DNA of 51,894 nucleotides from an uncultured Lachnospiraceae bacterium (lineage in GTDB: Bacteria; Bacillota; Clostridia; Lachnospirales; Lachnospiraceae): NCBI GenBank assembly GCA_910577105.1, contig CAJTMB010000023.1, positions 1 to 51,894 on the forward strand, given 5' to 3'. Every line of letters starts with the position of its first letter. The stretch's first letter is position 1. The translations under genes and the position numbers were made by a program. The notes below the pieces were generated by a model. The model saw only the letters and a program-made list of their open reading frames with translations. It made no database searches and was not told the origin of the DNA. Shown here piece after piece: positions 25,096-33,113 of the stretch.

Positions 25096-25659
25096 TCATT
25101 TTTTCTTCACACTGTAACCAAATGTACCCAGCAGGCTTCCAACGGTAAAATATGCCCCGTGGGAATATACAATCGGCTCTGCCTCCTCCAGATGAAATTT
25201 GTTTTTTTCATCCATATACTCTTCATCCACATGGACTGCCGCCACCTTTGCCAAAAACATGTCATGGGTGCCAAGAGGTTTTACTTCTGTAACCTGACAT
25301 TCTATATTGACAGGGCTCTCGGCTATCAACGGCGCCTTCACCAACTCCGCCGGCAAAGGCGTCAGGTGGAGTTCCCGAAATTTATCCACATCCCTGCCGC
25401 TTTTCACTCCGCAGTAATCCGTTGCAAAGGCAAGTTCTTTTGTCGTCAGATTTATTACAAATTCCCCTGTATCCTTTAACATGTGGTAAGAATAACGTTC
25501 CGGCCTTACAGAGATAAATACCATGGGCGGGTCACTGCATACCGTCCCCGTCCATGCAACTGTCAATATATTATTTTTTCCGTCTTTTCCTGCAACACTG
25601 ACCATAACTGCCGGAAGCGGGTAAAGCATGTTGCCCGGCTTCCATAACTGTTTTCCCAT
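25096..25659 (-). CDS. Flavin reductase-like FMN-binding protein
   Basis: A 187-aa split-barrel flavoprotein of the flavin reductase-like family. MVSVAGKDGKNNILTVAWTGTVCSDPPMVFISVRPERYSY is the typical flavin-binding start (residues 19-58); residues near FVINLTTKELAFATDYCGVKSGRDVDK continue it. The family reduces free FMN or uses bound FMN; the substrate is unknown. The start at 25659 follows GGGAGGGAAA. It stands alone between gene-poor gaps. Confidence 0.9.
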   Translation of the reverse strand: MGKQLWKPGNMLYPLPAVMVSVAGKDGKNNILTVAWTGTVCSDPPMVFISVRPERYSYHMLKDTGEFVINLTTKELAFATDYCGVKSGRDVDKFRELHLTPLPAELVKAPLIAESPVNIECQVTEVKPLGTHDMFLAKVAAVHVDEEYMDEKNKFHLEEAEPIVYSHGAYFTVGSLLGTFGYSVKKK

Positions 25660-25728
25660 TTTCCCTCCCGTTCTGCCGCATTTGGGCATAACGCAATTTT
25701 AAAACAAAATGTGTATTATATGGAATCA

Positions 25729-26415
25729 CTAAATAATATGCAGATAAACAAGCACCTGAAATGCAATTCCGGCAACGGCTGCCAACAATGCTGCCACGGA
25801 TATTCCGGTAACGGCCTTCAAACCGGCAGATATGGATGCAAGGCTCTTACCCATGATATCGCTCTGCTTTGCAGTCTCATCCACCACCACTGCCTGCACA
25901 TTGCGATACACTTTAACATCTTCCTTATGCACATGGTCCGTAAGCTGTTCCATCTGTTCCGTCATTATTTTCTTTAATTCCTCAAGCTTTGTGTCCAGCT
26001 CTCCTGTATCGCAGGACGCTGCCTGCATTTCCTCTATCTTGGCAATGCCTGCCGCAACCAGGGATTCTATCTTTGCCGCATTCTGCTCTGCTTTATCCGC
26101 ACCCTGTTCAACCTTCAAGGCCGCCTGCTCTATCCGGACAGCGCCCTGCCTTGTGGTTTCAAGCCCCTGCTCCAGTTTTTCGGCAGTCTGTCCCATGACG
26201 GCAACGCTTTGCCCTATTTTATCCGCATTCTGTGCCAGCTTTCCTGCATTTTCCGCATTTTGTCCACTGCTGTCTTTTATCTGCTGCAGCAATGCCTCAT
26301 ATTCGGCATTTTGCTCTTTAAAACGGGAAAGTTCCGCCGCATCCGCAGCCGCATTCGCCTTAATCATTTCCTGTGCATTCAGTTTCTGTGCCAGCTTGTC
26401 CATAAATGTATCCAT
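25729..26415 (-). CDS. Coiled-coil protein with C-terminal membrane anchor
   Basis: A 228-aa protein that I know only as a hypothetical of Lachnospiraceae. After MDTFMDKLAQKLNAQEMIKAN comes a long coiled coil (about 20-150) made of degenerate repeats such as AENAGKLAQNADKIGQ and EQNAAKIESLV. A Cys/Asp-containing linker and second helix follow, then one transmembrane helix in the last 25 residues (VAALLAAVAGIAFQVLVYLHII). This suggests a tail-anchored cytoplasmic coil. The start at 26415 follows GGAGGAAA. No enzymatic motif is visible. Confidence 0.8.
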   Translation of the reverse strand: MDTFMDKLAQKLNAQEMIKANAAADAAELSRFKEQNAEYEALLQQIKDSSGQNAENAGKLAQNADKIGQSVAVMGQTAEKLEQGLETTRQGAVRIEQAALKVEQGADKAEQNAAKIESLVAAGIAKIEEMQAASCDTGELDTKLEELKKIMTEQMEQLTDHVHKEDVKVYRNVQAVVVDETAKQSDIMGKSLASISAGLKAVTGISVAALLAAVAGIAFQVLVYLHII

Positions 26416-26720
26416 CCATTTTCCTCCAAACATATCCCTACCACTTTCGTATTCCGCCTGTAATCGCCCATTTGTAACATAATTATAGCTTATTTTATCA
26501 TTTCCGCAAACAAAACACAACAGGTAACTATTTCTTAAATCATATTATTTTGTGCAAATTGTATATTTTCTATTTTGTCCAAAACCCTCTTTTTGTATAT
26601 TTTACTGTTTCTTTACATCCTGTTCATAATTTATTCATATTTAATTGCTATACTAAGCCTATAAAAGATATGTGAGCATGTAATGTAGACATTACGCACA
26701 TAGATAAATTTTTTCATAAT

Positions 26721-26748
26721 TGCCCTGATGCATTATTGCATCAGGGCA
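26721..26748. repeat. Perfect standalone hairpin
   Basis: TGCCCTGATGCA (26721-26732) and TGCATCAGGGCA (26737-26748) form a perfect 12-bp stem with a 4-nt loop. Neither strand has a proper T-run directly after it, though the minus strand is A/T-rich. It could be a weak terminator or the end of a small RNA. Confidence 0.7.
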
Positions 26749-26795
26749 CTCCTCATTTCAGGACCTTTTCAGAAAACATCTGTCCTTTGAATGAA

Positions 26796-26825
26796 AATAA
26801 AAGGAAAAGCCGGTGGCTTTTCCTT
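26796..26825 (-). terminator. Terminator of the small alarmone synthetase gene
   Basis: AAGGAAAAGCC and GGCTTTTCCTT form a perfect 11-bp stem with a 3-nt loop (26801-26825), followed on the minus strand by TTATTTTCATT. It lies directly after the stop codon. Confidence 0.9.
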
Positions 26826-26828
26826 ATT

Positions 26829-27479
26829 TTACATTCTCTTTTCCATACTCAATTTCAAAATCTCTTCATTGAGGGACAGCATCCTGGCATCCAAATCCGA
26901 CACCATTCTTGCGCACTCTATCAACTCTTCTTTAATTTTCTCCGGCGCATCCCCTTCAAATTTGTAATGCATCTTATGCTCCAGACTTGCCCAGAAATCC
27001 ATGGCCACCGTACGAATCTGCACTTCCACCTTTGTCTCTGTATTCCTGTCAGACAAATAAACAGGCACGGAAACAAGCATATGATAGCTTTTATAACCGC
27101 TCGCCTTGGGGTAAGTAATATAATCTTTTGTGGATAAAATGACAATATCCTTCTGCTCCGCTATCATGGATGCTATTCTGTATATATCCGAGGTAAAGGA
27201 ACAAATAATCCTGATACCCGCAATGTCATTGACATATTTTATCATATTTTCTATCGTAGATTCATAACCGTGGCGTTTTAATTTTTTTACAATGCTTTCC
27301 GGCGTCTTAATACGCGACTTAATATGTTCTATGGGGTTGTACCTGTGTACATGCTGAAATTCGTCATTTAATATCTCCATCTTTGTCTGAATCTGCTTCA
27401 ATGCCGCGGAATAAATGAGATTAACTTCTTTCCAGCTGTCCACACCATTATCCTTGTATTCGCTCCACTCCATCTGCAA
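26829..27479 (-). CDS. Small alarmone synthetase (RelA/SpoT synthetase domain only)
   Basis: Makes (p)ppGpp from ATP and GDP/GTP without a hydrolase domain; comparable to RelQ/YjbM. The 216 aa carry RIKTPESIVKKLKRHGYE, DIAGIRIICSFTSDIY, the G-loop region YPKASGYKSYHMLVSV and EVQIRTVAMDFWASLEHKMHYK. The start is TTG at 27479 with GAGGAGAA six bases upstream, or the ATG two codons later. It ends in a strong terminator and is monocistronic. Confidence 0.92.
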   Translation of the reverse strand: MQMEWSEYKDNGVDSWKEVNLIYSAALKQIQTKMEILNDEFQHVHRYNPIEHIKSRIKTPESIVKKLKRHGYESTIENMIKYVNDIAGIRIICSFTSDIYRIASMIAEQKDIVILSTKDYITYPKASGYKSYHMLVSVPVYLSDRNTETKVEVQIRTVAMDFWASLEHKMHYKFEGDAPEKIKEELIECARMVSDLDARMLSLNEEILKLSMEKRM

Positions 27480-27803
27480 AAATTCTCCTCGCTGTTTCTG
27501 TAATCCCCCTATCTTGTTCTCCCCTTTTCTTTATGTATCCTGCAAGCCGGCACTGCTTTCTGCTCATAATAACAGTATAACACATAACGAATTTGATTTG
27601 TATATTATATACAAGAAATTAACATTTATTTAAGATTTTATGTCTATTATTTTGTTCTTTTCTGTCAATGACATCTTATGATTTTTTTGTTATGATAAGA
27701 ATGGTAGCGTAAGAAGAACTTCTAACACTCATGCCAAAAGGCACTTCACTAAGAAGTTATATGTATGCGTAGCAGACACTCTTGTTTAATAAGGAGAATA
27801 AAT
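27480..27803. other. Divergent intergenic region
   Basis: Holds the upstream region of the alarmone synthetase (minus-strand TATACT near 27575-27580), the palindrome GTATATTATATAC (27600-27612), and towards the right a TATGAT box (27691-27696) followed by hairpin repeat E. No gene is seen. Confidence 0.5.
27706..27770. repeat. Short hairpin repeat, copy E
   Basis: The core AGAAGAACTTCTAACACTC then ATGCCAAAAGGCA and AAGAAGTT folds as a hairpin (AACTTCT with AGAAGTT; TGCC with GGCA). It is nearly identical to the copy at 28922-28986, but its outer stem pairs only weakly. It lies in the probable 5' leader of the 88-aa gene, 34 bp upstream of the start codon. Confidence 0.8.
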
Positions 27804-28070
27804 ATGTTTCGTTTATGGGCCAAAATTTTTAAAGACAACCGCATGTTGCAGGATACTGTTGTTATTGACAACAGCAAGGAATCCCGCACGCACAAAATTT
27901 TTCATGCCCTGGACGAAATCTGTTATCAGTTTGACCTTGGAAAACCTATCTGGCTGGATGCCACGATTGCGGAATTTAAACGCCATGACAAGGTACGCTT
28001 TACACAGGATAATTTTATAGAACCCATAGGCTTTGACTATCTGGAAATACATGTTATCGAAGAGGACTGA
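27804..28070 (+). CDS. Conserved 88-aa protein of unknown function
   Basis: A small acidic soluble protein (MFRLWAKIFKDNRML, then HKIFHALDEICYQFDLGKP and KVRFTQDNFIEPIGFDYLEI). I recall near-identical hypotheticals across Lachnospiraceae but no assigned role. The start at 27804 follows AAGGAGAATAAAT. The stop codon lies in the loop of its own terminator. It is the first rightward gene in the window. Confidence 0.85.
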   Translation: MFRLWAKIFKDNRMLQDTVVIDNSKESRTHKIFHALDEICYQFDLGKPIWLDATIAEFKRHDKVRFTQDNFIEPIGFDYLEIHVIEED

Positions 28071-28084
28071 GGTCCTCTTTTTAT
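28061..28084 (+). terminator. Terminator overlapping the stop codon of the 88-aa gene
   Basis: AGAGGAC and GTCCTCT pair around the loop TGAG, which contains the TGA stop, followed by TTTTATTTT. Confidence 0.9.
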
Positions 28085-28138
28085 TTTCTGTTTTGCAGCA
28101 GTCCGCCGGAGCAAATCAAAAAACTCCGTCCCTTATTA

Positions 28139-28167
28139 TTGACATCTCTTTCTTTATGGTGTAGTAT
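28139..28167 (+). promoter_or_regulatory. Upstream promoter P1 of hemolysin III
   Basis: TTGACA (28139-28144), spacer 17 bp, TAGTAT (28162-28167). Confidence 0.65.
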
Positions 28168-28183
28168 TGCATTATATCATATG

Positions 28184-28198
28184 TAGTTTTCAAAACTA
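28184..28198. promoter_or_regulatory. Candidate operator between hemolysin III promoters
   Basis: A dyad TAGTTTT-C-AAAACTA lies just downstream of the P1 -10 box and 5 bp before the P2 -35, flanked by two CATATG hexamers (28178-28183 and 28207-28212). A bound protein could block both promoters. Confidence 0.5.
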
Positions 28199-28202
28199 TG
28201 TA

Positions 28203-28230
28203 GTGACATATGCGTGTATTTTTATATAAT
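28203..28230 (+). promoter_or_regulatory. Downstream promoter P2 of hemolysin III
   Basis: GTGACA (28203-28208), spacer 16 bp, TATAAT (28225-28230), about 47 bp before the start codon. Confidence 0.7.
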
Positions 28231-28276
28231 TGTGGGAACATATTATATATACTTATCCATAAAGGAGGTTTTTATT

Positions 28277-28927
28277 ATGCAAATTACAATACGTGAACCC
28301 GGCAGTGCAATCACTCATTTTATCGGAATGATGGCCGCTGTCTTTGCAATGGTTCCACTCCTGATTAAAGCGGGAATCACTTCAGACAAAAACCACTTTA
28401 TTGCCATGTGCATTTTTATGCTTAGCATGATTATGCTTTATGGTGCCAGCGCCACTTATCATTCCGTTAATTTAAGCGGAAAATCCCTGCGCATTTTTCG
28501 CAAGATTGACCATATGATGATTTTTGTCCTGATTGCCGGCTCTTACACTCCGGTATGCATGATAGTGCTGGGCGGCAGAGAAGGCTTTACATTGCTGGCC
28601 GTTGTATGGAGCATCGCCATTGTGGGCATGGCGATTAAAGCACTCTGGATTACCTGTCCCAAATGGTTTTCCTCCATTCTGTATATTGCAATGGGATGGG
28701 TTTGTGTGTTTGTGTTTGGTAAATTGTTCCATACGCTGCCTGTGGCTGCTTTCCTTTGGCTTTTGGCCGGTGGCATTATTTACACGGTGGGAGGTATTAT
28801 TTATGCATTGAAATTACCTATCTTTAATGCAAAGCATGCCTATTTCGGTTCGCATGAAATTTTTCACCTGTTCTGCATGGCAGGAAGCATATGCCACTTT
28901 ATTTTTATGTACCGTTATGTAGCGTGA
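28277..28927 (+). CDS. Hemolysin III/PAQR-family membrane protein
   Basis: A 216-aa integral membrane protein with seven predicted helices. Family hallmarks are GASATYHS, KIDHMMIFVLIAGSYTPV and the C-terminal GSHEIFHLFCMAGSICHF, whose His residues are conserved metal ligands in the PAQR fold. Bacterial members are called hemolysin III, but most act in membrane homeostasis rather than lysis. The start at 28277 follows AAAGGAGGTTTTTATT. Its last codons enter hairpin repeat F. Confidence 0.93.
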   Translation: MQITIREPGSAITHFIGMMAAVFAMVPLLIKAGITSDKNHFIAMCIFMLSMIMLYGASATYHSVNLSGKSLRIFRKIDHMMIFVLIAGSYTPVCMIVLGGREGFTLLAVVWSIAIVGMAIKALWITCPKWFSSILYIAMGWVCVFVFGKLFHTLPVAAFLWLLAGGIIYTVGGIIYALKLPIFNAKHAYFGSHEIFHLFCMAGSICHFIFMYRYVA

Positions 28928-28986
28928 GAAGAACTTCTAACACTCATGCCAAAGGGCATTTCGTGAAGAAGTTCTATGTCTCACGC
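28922..28986. repeat. Short hairpin repeat, copy F
   Basis: The same core as copy E, with an intact outer stem GCGTGAGA (28922-28929)/TCTCACGC (28979-28986), a middle stem GAACTTCT/AGAAGTTC and an inner ATGCC/GGCAT with loop. The hemolysin III stop codon (28925-28927) is inside the left outer stem. A further small hairpin AAAATGCC/GGCATTTT (28989-29012) follows. Confidence 0.85.
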
Positions 28987-29080
28987 CGAAAAATGCCTGA
29001 AATACGGCATTTTCATCTCGATTTAAGCTGCCATGGAATGGTGGCATGAAGGATAGCGTAACATTTCATACTGATTGAAT

Positions 29081-29117
29081 AAAAAACCAAATCGCCATAG
29101 CGGCGGTTTGGTTTTTT
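29081..29117. terminator. Bidirectional terminator between hemolysin III and the AraC regulator
   Basis: AAAAAACCAAATCGCC pairs with GGCGGTTTGGTTTTTT with one mismatch, giving a T-run on both strands for the convergent genes. Confidence 0.85.
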
Positions 29118-29131
29118 ATATGTATGTTACT

Positions 29132-30013
29132 TTATAAATCCATGCTTTTTACCGGATGGAGTTCTATATATCCCCTGCTTCCGATGGGCTCTAATTGTAT
29201 GCGCGGATTGGTGTCATCCCAGCAATATCCTGCCTGCTGCGGCTGGTATTTTTTTATGGCATCCCATACTTGTTCTATCGCTTCCCCAAAGTCAGCCTCC
29301 TCGAACGGCTCCCCCTGGAACATCATGTATTCGCACTCCGGCAGTTCAATGATTTCAAATCCTTCAGGAACTTCTCCCGCATAATCCCTTGAAACTTCTA
29401 CGCCCTGAACATATTCCGATGTGCCGGGTAAGATAAGCCGGCCGGGCAGCCAAAGACATACCGGTTCCCCGCTGATGGACTTAATGCTGCTTAGCACTCC
29501 CCATACGTCACATCCCACTTCTTCACAATATTTCCAATAATCCTTTGCTTCCCTGCCCCTCTTTATAATCGCTTTACGGGCCGGTTTTTCCACCATCCTG
29601 ACAAACACTGTTTTTACTTCTTTCATCATGGCATCCCTTTCCTTTCTTGCATATTTCACTCCATAAGGCTTAAACAGACAGATTGGTGCCGGATTAACGG
29701 AGTACTCATAAGGATTGCATCCAAACTCACGGTAAAATGCCCTCTGATATCCATCCACACTGTCATATCCCGCATCCAGCGCAATATCAATTATCCGCGC
29801 ACTCTCATCCCGCAGCCGCAACGCCGATTCTGACAGCCGCCGTCTTCTTATATATACGGCAGGCGTCATGTGCAGCAGTTGAACAAACAGCCGATAAGAA
29901 TACCATGGAGAATACATGGATGCCCTTGCCAAATCCGCCATGGAAATGTCTTCGTACAGATTTGACCCGATATAGTCCTGCATCCTTTGGACTGCTTCTA
30001 TATGCTCCTCCAA
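29132..30013 (-). CDS. AraC-family regulator with GyrI-like effector domain
   Basis: A 293-aa transcription factor. Two helix-turn-helix motifs of the AraC DNA-binding domain form residues 8-105 (DISMADLARASMYSPWYSYRLF and IIDIALDAGYDSVDGYQRAFYREFG). The C-terminal part (about 130-293) resembles GyrI/BmrR small-molecule-binding domains. The layout matches SoxS/Rob-type multidrug-response regulators. The start is TTG at 30013, supported by GGGAGG six bases upstream. No efflux gene is adjacent, so the target is unknown. Confidence 0.88.
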   Translation of the reverse strand: MEEHIEAVQRMQDYIGSNLYEDISMADLARASMYSPWYSYRLFVQLLHMTPAVYIRRRRLSESALRLRDESARIIDIALDAGYDSVDGYQRAFYREFGCNPYEYSVNPAPICLFKPYGVKYARKERDAMMKEVKTVFVRMVEKPARKAIIKRGREAKDYWKYCEEVGCDVWGVLSSIKSISGEPVCLWLPGRLILPGTSEYVQGVEVSRDYAGEVPEGFEIIELPECEYMMFQGEPFEEADFGEAIEQVWDAIKKYQPQQAGYCWDDTNPRIQLEPIGSRGYIELHPVKSMDL

Positions 30014-30163
30014 TTTTTACCTCCCTGTCACTGTGTTACATAAGCAGGATACCTGATTTCAGTAAAAACATCTCGACTTTATTTGCCATTGTTTTATCCG
30101 GCTTCATTTCCTGCCGTAATATCATTGGAATGCACCCATATTTTCCTGTTTTGAAAAATGCTG

Positions 30164-30721
30164 TTATTGCGGTAAAACAAATTCCAGCTGGCAGTCAAAA
30201 GGTTCCTCTTCCACATGCTTTTTGTGATACATCCGTGCTTCAACACATCCCAATGTTTTATAAAACGCCTGTGATTCCACAGCGGAATGGGCCGATATGT
30301 ACAATTTTGCGGCTCCCCTGTCCCGGGCCCATTTTACTGCCGCAGAAAACAGCGCTTTCCCTATCCCGCTTCCACGCATGTCCTCGGAAACATGTATGCT
30401 GGATAAATCCAGATATTTGTGCACTCCTCCAAACAACCCGGATTCAACAGATACAAACCCCTTCAGGGCGCCCCCATAAAAGGCGCCATATACAAAACCA
30501 CCCGTAACAACCGTATGCTGCAGGCAGGAAATCAACGTCTGATAGTCTTCCTCAGACCAGTCATCCACAAACGGGGCGTCCTTGATAAGCCATTCCCCGT
30601 TTTCCTTTCTCCAGCATTTTGTAACATTCTGATGACGGATAAATGCTGAAAATAATTCCCTGCAGATTGCATCTTCACTTAATTGTCTGTACTTTATCAT
30701 TCCATCTTTACATCCCGGCAT
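30164..30721 (-). CDS. GNAT-family N-acetyltransferase
   Basis: A 185-aa acetyl-CoA-dependent acetyltransferase fold. The acetyl-CoA loop is in VSEDMRGSGIGKALFSAA (about residues 115-132), after the strand HKYLDLSSIHV, with YISAHSAVESQAFYKTLGC as motif B. The substrate is unknown. The start at 30721 follows GGGAGAAGGC; a later ATG at 30700 is possible. It lies 21 bp after the bile salt hydrolase gene and is probably co-transcribed. Confidence 0.85.
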   Translation of the reverse strand: MPGCKDGMIKYRQLSEDAICRELFSAFIRHQNVTKCWRKENGEWLIKDAPFVDDWSEEDYQTLISCLQHTVVTGGFVYGAFYGGALKGFVSVESGLFGGVHKYLDLSSIHVSEDMRGSGIGKALFSAAVKWARDRGAAKLYISAHSAVESQAFYKTLGCVEARMYHKKHVEEEPFDCQLEFVLPQ

Positions 30722-30742
30722 GCCTTCTCCCTCCTGCTGCTG

Positions 30743-31717
30743 TTAATTCTGCATTTTTATTTGTTCTCCCGCCACCAGCGGAAAACATATCAATGCATTT
30801 CTGTCCAGGTTTTCCTTATGCATGTCTATTGCAGAAATCTGATGATTGTCATAGGTAGTGTAATAATAAATACCTTTGTCTGCGTTACAGCATGAAGTAT
30901 ATATGGTAATCTCGTACTTGCCGTCCCCCAAATCACAGCATCCCCGCTGCTGCTCCACCGCATTGAGGATGTGGAAGAACTGGCTGACGCTTTCTATTTC
31001 CCCGTCTTTTGATACAGAATTCATTTTGGTAAAAGCAGCCCGCACAAACCGTGACTGTGAAGATAAGTCTCCCGGAAGGCCGATTGCCCCCATTCCGCGG
31101 CTGTATTGCTCCAGATTCAGGCCCGGTGCAAAAGCGTTCCTGGGCTCCTTTGCAGAAATATTTATATAATTGCGAAGCCCGGACATCTGCATATCAAAAG
31201 TCGGGTTATTGGTTAAAACACCAACCGTATTGTCATATATTTTTATTCCCTCCCGTACCGATTCCACCGTTATGGCCTTTTTACGGTCTGCAATTATCCA
31301 GTGCAGCTGCGCGACCGGGAGTTCTTCACTAAAAGAAGTATCAAGCAGGTTTATTTTCCCTATCAGCCCTGCTGCTTCATCCACCGTGGCGCATTGGCAG
31401 AGAATCCACGGAATGAACTCGTACTGCGCAATATTATCTTTTGTGTTTTCTTTATCACGATAAAAAGCATTTCCCACAAAATTCAACCCGGCCATACCTA
31501 AGCCTTTTTCATTGACGGCATCATAATAAAGGGGATATTCTCCCTCCACATGCGCCATGCCAATAATTGCATAGTGCCGCTTTATTTCCTCCTGCTCCCC
31601 AAAACGAAATACATAATTTCTGGGTGTAATGACCACTTTTTCCCCGTATGAAAATTCATTATCCAAGGTACGCCCAAAATAAAAGTCCTTTGTTTTATAG
31701 GTTACTGCCGAACACAT
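30743..31717 (-). CDS. Bile salt hydrolase (choloylglycine hydrolase, Ntn fold)
   Basis: Cleaves glycine or taurine from conjugated bile acids. The 324 aa align along their whole length with the Clostridium perfringens enzyme as I remember it. All six active-site residues are present: Cys2 (nucleophile, exposed when Met1 is removed), Arg16, Asp19, Asn79 in GLNF, Asn170 in LTNNPTFD and Arg223 in SRFVRAAF. There is no signal peptide, so it is cytosolic. The start at 31717 follows AGGGAATATT. The penicillin V acylase branch is an alternative, but GLPGDLSSQSRF and the C-terminal YYYTTYDNHQISAIDMHKEN favour bile salt hydrolase. Confidence 0.93.
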   Translation of the reverse strand: MCSAVTYKTKDFYFGRTLDNEFSYGEKVVITPRNYVFRFGEQEEIKRHYAIIGMAHVEGEYPLYYDAVNEKGLGMAGLNFVGNAFYRDKENTKDNIAQYEFIPWILCQCATVDEAAGLIGKINLLDTSFSEELPVAQLHWIIADRKKAITVESVREGIKIYDNTVGVLTNNPTFDMQMSGLRNYINISAKEPRNAFAPGLNLEQYSRGMGAIGLPGDLSSQSRFVRAAFTKMNSVSKDGEIESVSQFFHILNAVEQQRGCCDLGDGKYEITIYTSCCNADKGIYYYTTYDNHQISAIDMHKENLDRNALICFPLVAGEQIKMQN

Positions 31718-31816
31718 AATATTCCCTGCCTTTCCAATTATAAATAGCTTCCCATAAAGCGCCCGGGGTTATTCTCCTAATTTACTTCTTTTACAATTGT
31801 CATCTGAAAAGACAGG

Positions 31817-32611
31817 TTAAAACAATTCATCCAGTAAAGTATAGTAACGTATTTTTTCCCAGTCGGGTTCTATACCCAATTCCCGAAACAGAAGCATCTC
31901 GTCAAAATCTCCAAAGGTTTGATTTACATTGTATTTATACCTGCCATTGTAATTATGGGATAAGCTTCTGTAACACAGCGCAATGTCGCACCACTTATCT
32001 CCTATACCCATCCTGCCTAAGTCTATATAACCGGTCACTTCATCGGAAATGCCAAATATATTCGGAAGGCAATAATCCCCATGGGACAAAACCGGTTCCT
32101 CTTCCGGTCTGTTTTCCTGTAACCATTGCAGCAATTTTGACGGGTCACCAAAGCCGTTTTCACCAAATGTATCCGGCTCCACATTATCCAGGTCCACCAT
32201 ACCCTTTTCTATATTCTGACCTGCCATGAAAAGCTTGTAAGACAAATTCTGGCTGCACGGACAGTCCGAAACATCCATACTCCACAGTCTTTTCAATCCA
32301 TTGGCAAGCAGTTTGCACAACGTAGCGGGATTTGCCATATATTCGGGCGCACATGCCATCCGTCCGTCGCATTTGCTCATCAGCAGATATGATTTGCCGT
32401 CTTTTACCTCATGGGCATATGGCACCGGGACGGGAAACCTGCCCTGCAGATACTGCATCATCCGGTATTCATTTTCAGCTTCCTCATTATAATCCTGCAC
32501 CTTTAAAATCTTGTTTTCAAAAATAAGGACCGATGAACCCGACATACCGATATTATCTGTTTCATATTCCTCACTTGAAAGCAAATTGCGTATTTTATCA
32601 GGTATTAACAT
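31817..32611 (-). CDS. APH(3')-like aminoglycoside phosphotransferase family protein
   Basis: A 264-aa kinase-fold protein. The catalytic loop LSHGDYCLPNIF (HxDxxxxN) and the metal-binding Asp of GYIDLGRMGIGDKWCDIALC are intact, as is the nucleotide Lys in ILKVQDY. These are the marks of the APH(3') group, which phosphorylates kanamycin-type drugs, but chromosomal relatives often act on other small molecules. No resistance island surrounds it. The start at 32611 follows GGAGGGCAAA. It overlaps the upstream gene by 14 bp. Confidence 0.85.
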   Translation of the reverse strand: MLIPDKIRNLLSSEEYETDNIGMSGSSVLIFENKILKVQDYNEEAENEYRMMQYLQGRFPVPVPYAHEVKDGKSYLLMSKCDGRMACAPEYMANPATLCKLLANGLKRLWSMDVSDCPCSQNLSYKLFMAGQNIEKGMVDLDNVEPDTFGENGFGDPSKLLQWLQENRPEEEPVLSHGDYCLPNIFGISDEVTGYIDLGRMGIGDKWCDIALCYRSLSHNYNGRYKYNVNQTFGDFDEMLLFRELGIEPDWEKIRYYTLLDELF

Positions 32612-33074
32612 TTTGCCCTCCGAATTTTATCAAAGCATCCACGATTTGTGCTTTTGTCTTATTTCCGTATATATTTCCCAGACAACTGCCTTCTCTGATA
32701 TCTTCCATGATTTTGTCAGCTTCCGTTTCGGCAGTCTCGTTTGTATATCTGCCCTCGTGAAAAATAATTTCCCCATTTTCCAGTTCAATGATACTTGCAC
32801 AATACATTCGCCAGTGTTCTATCGAGGGATTCCACGCCACACATTTGTCATTGTCCCGGTTCCGTATTCTAAAACAGGTATTGTAATTATCTTCTTCTGC
32901 CACCCGCATCATCCATTCGCTTAATTGTTCATCAAACAGGTTTACCTGAATCTCAAAATGGTTCTCTTCCAGAACCTTTATCAACCCTTTCAGTTCCTCT
33001 TCCCCTTTTATATGCACTGCAAAATCCGTATTGCTGTTTTCCTTATTGTTTATAATGCTATTGATTCGTTCCAT
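32598..33074 (-). CDS. Hypothetical protein upstream of the APH-like gene
   Basis: A 158-aa soluble protein that I do not recognise. ELKGLIKVLEENHFEIQVNL and CFRIRNRDNDKCVAWNPSIEHWRMY suggest an alpha/beta domain; the C-terminal third is helical (EADKIMEDIREGS). The start at 33074 is preferred for its site (AAAGGATACCGGT); an ATG at 33113 directly after the TfoX stop is possible. The 14-bp overlap with the APH-like gene suggests coupled translation. Confidence 0.75.
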   Translation of the reverse strand: MERINSIINNKENSNTDFAVHIKGEEELKGLIKVLEENHFEIQVNLFDEQLSEWMMRVAEEDNYNTCFRIRNRDNDKCVAWNPSIEHWRMYCASIIELENGEIIFHEGRYTNETAETEADKIMEDIREGSCLGNIYGNKTKAQIVDALIKFGGQNVNT

Positions 33075-33113
33075 ACCGGTATCCTTTCTGCTCCCTTGTG
33101 ACAGGCATTTCAT

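Larger units (their letters stand above)
26416..26828. other. 413-bp noncoding stretch with two hairpins
   Basis: No reading frame is supported. It contains the AT-rich upstream region of the coiled-coil gene, a short dyad GTAATG/CATTAC (about 26676-26691), the strong standalone hairpin at 26721-26748 and the terminator at 26796-26825. Confidence 0.6.

Noticed and set aside
31817..32611. Acquired antibiotic-resistance cassette
   Set aside because: The APH-like gene is embedded in a local operon, with no integrase, insertion sequence or other resistance gene and no visible compositional break.
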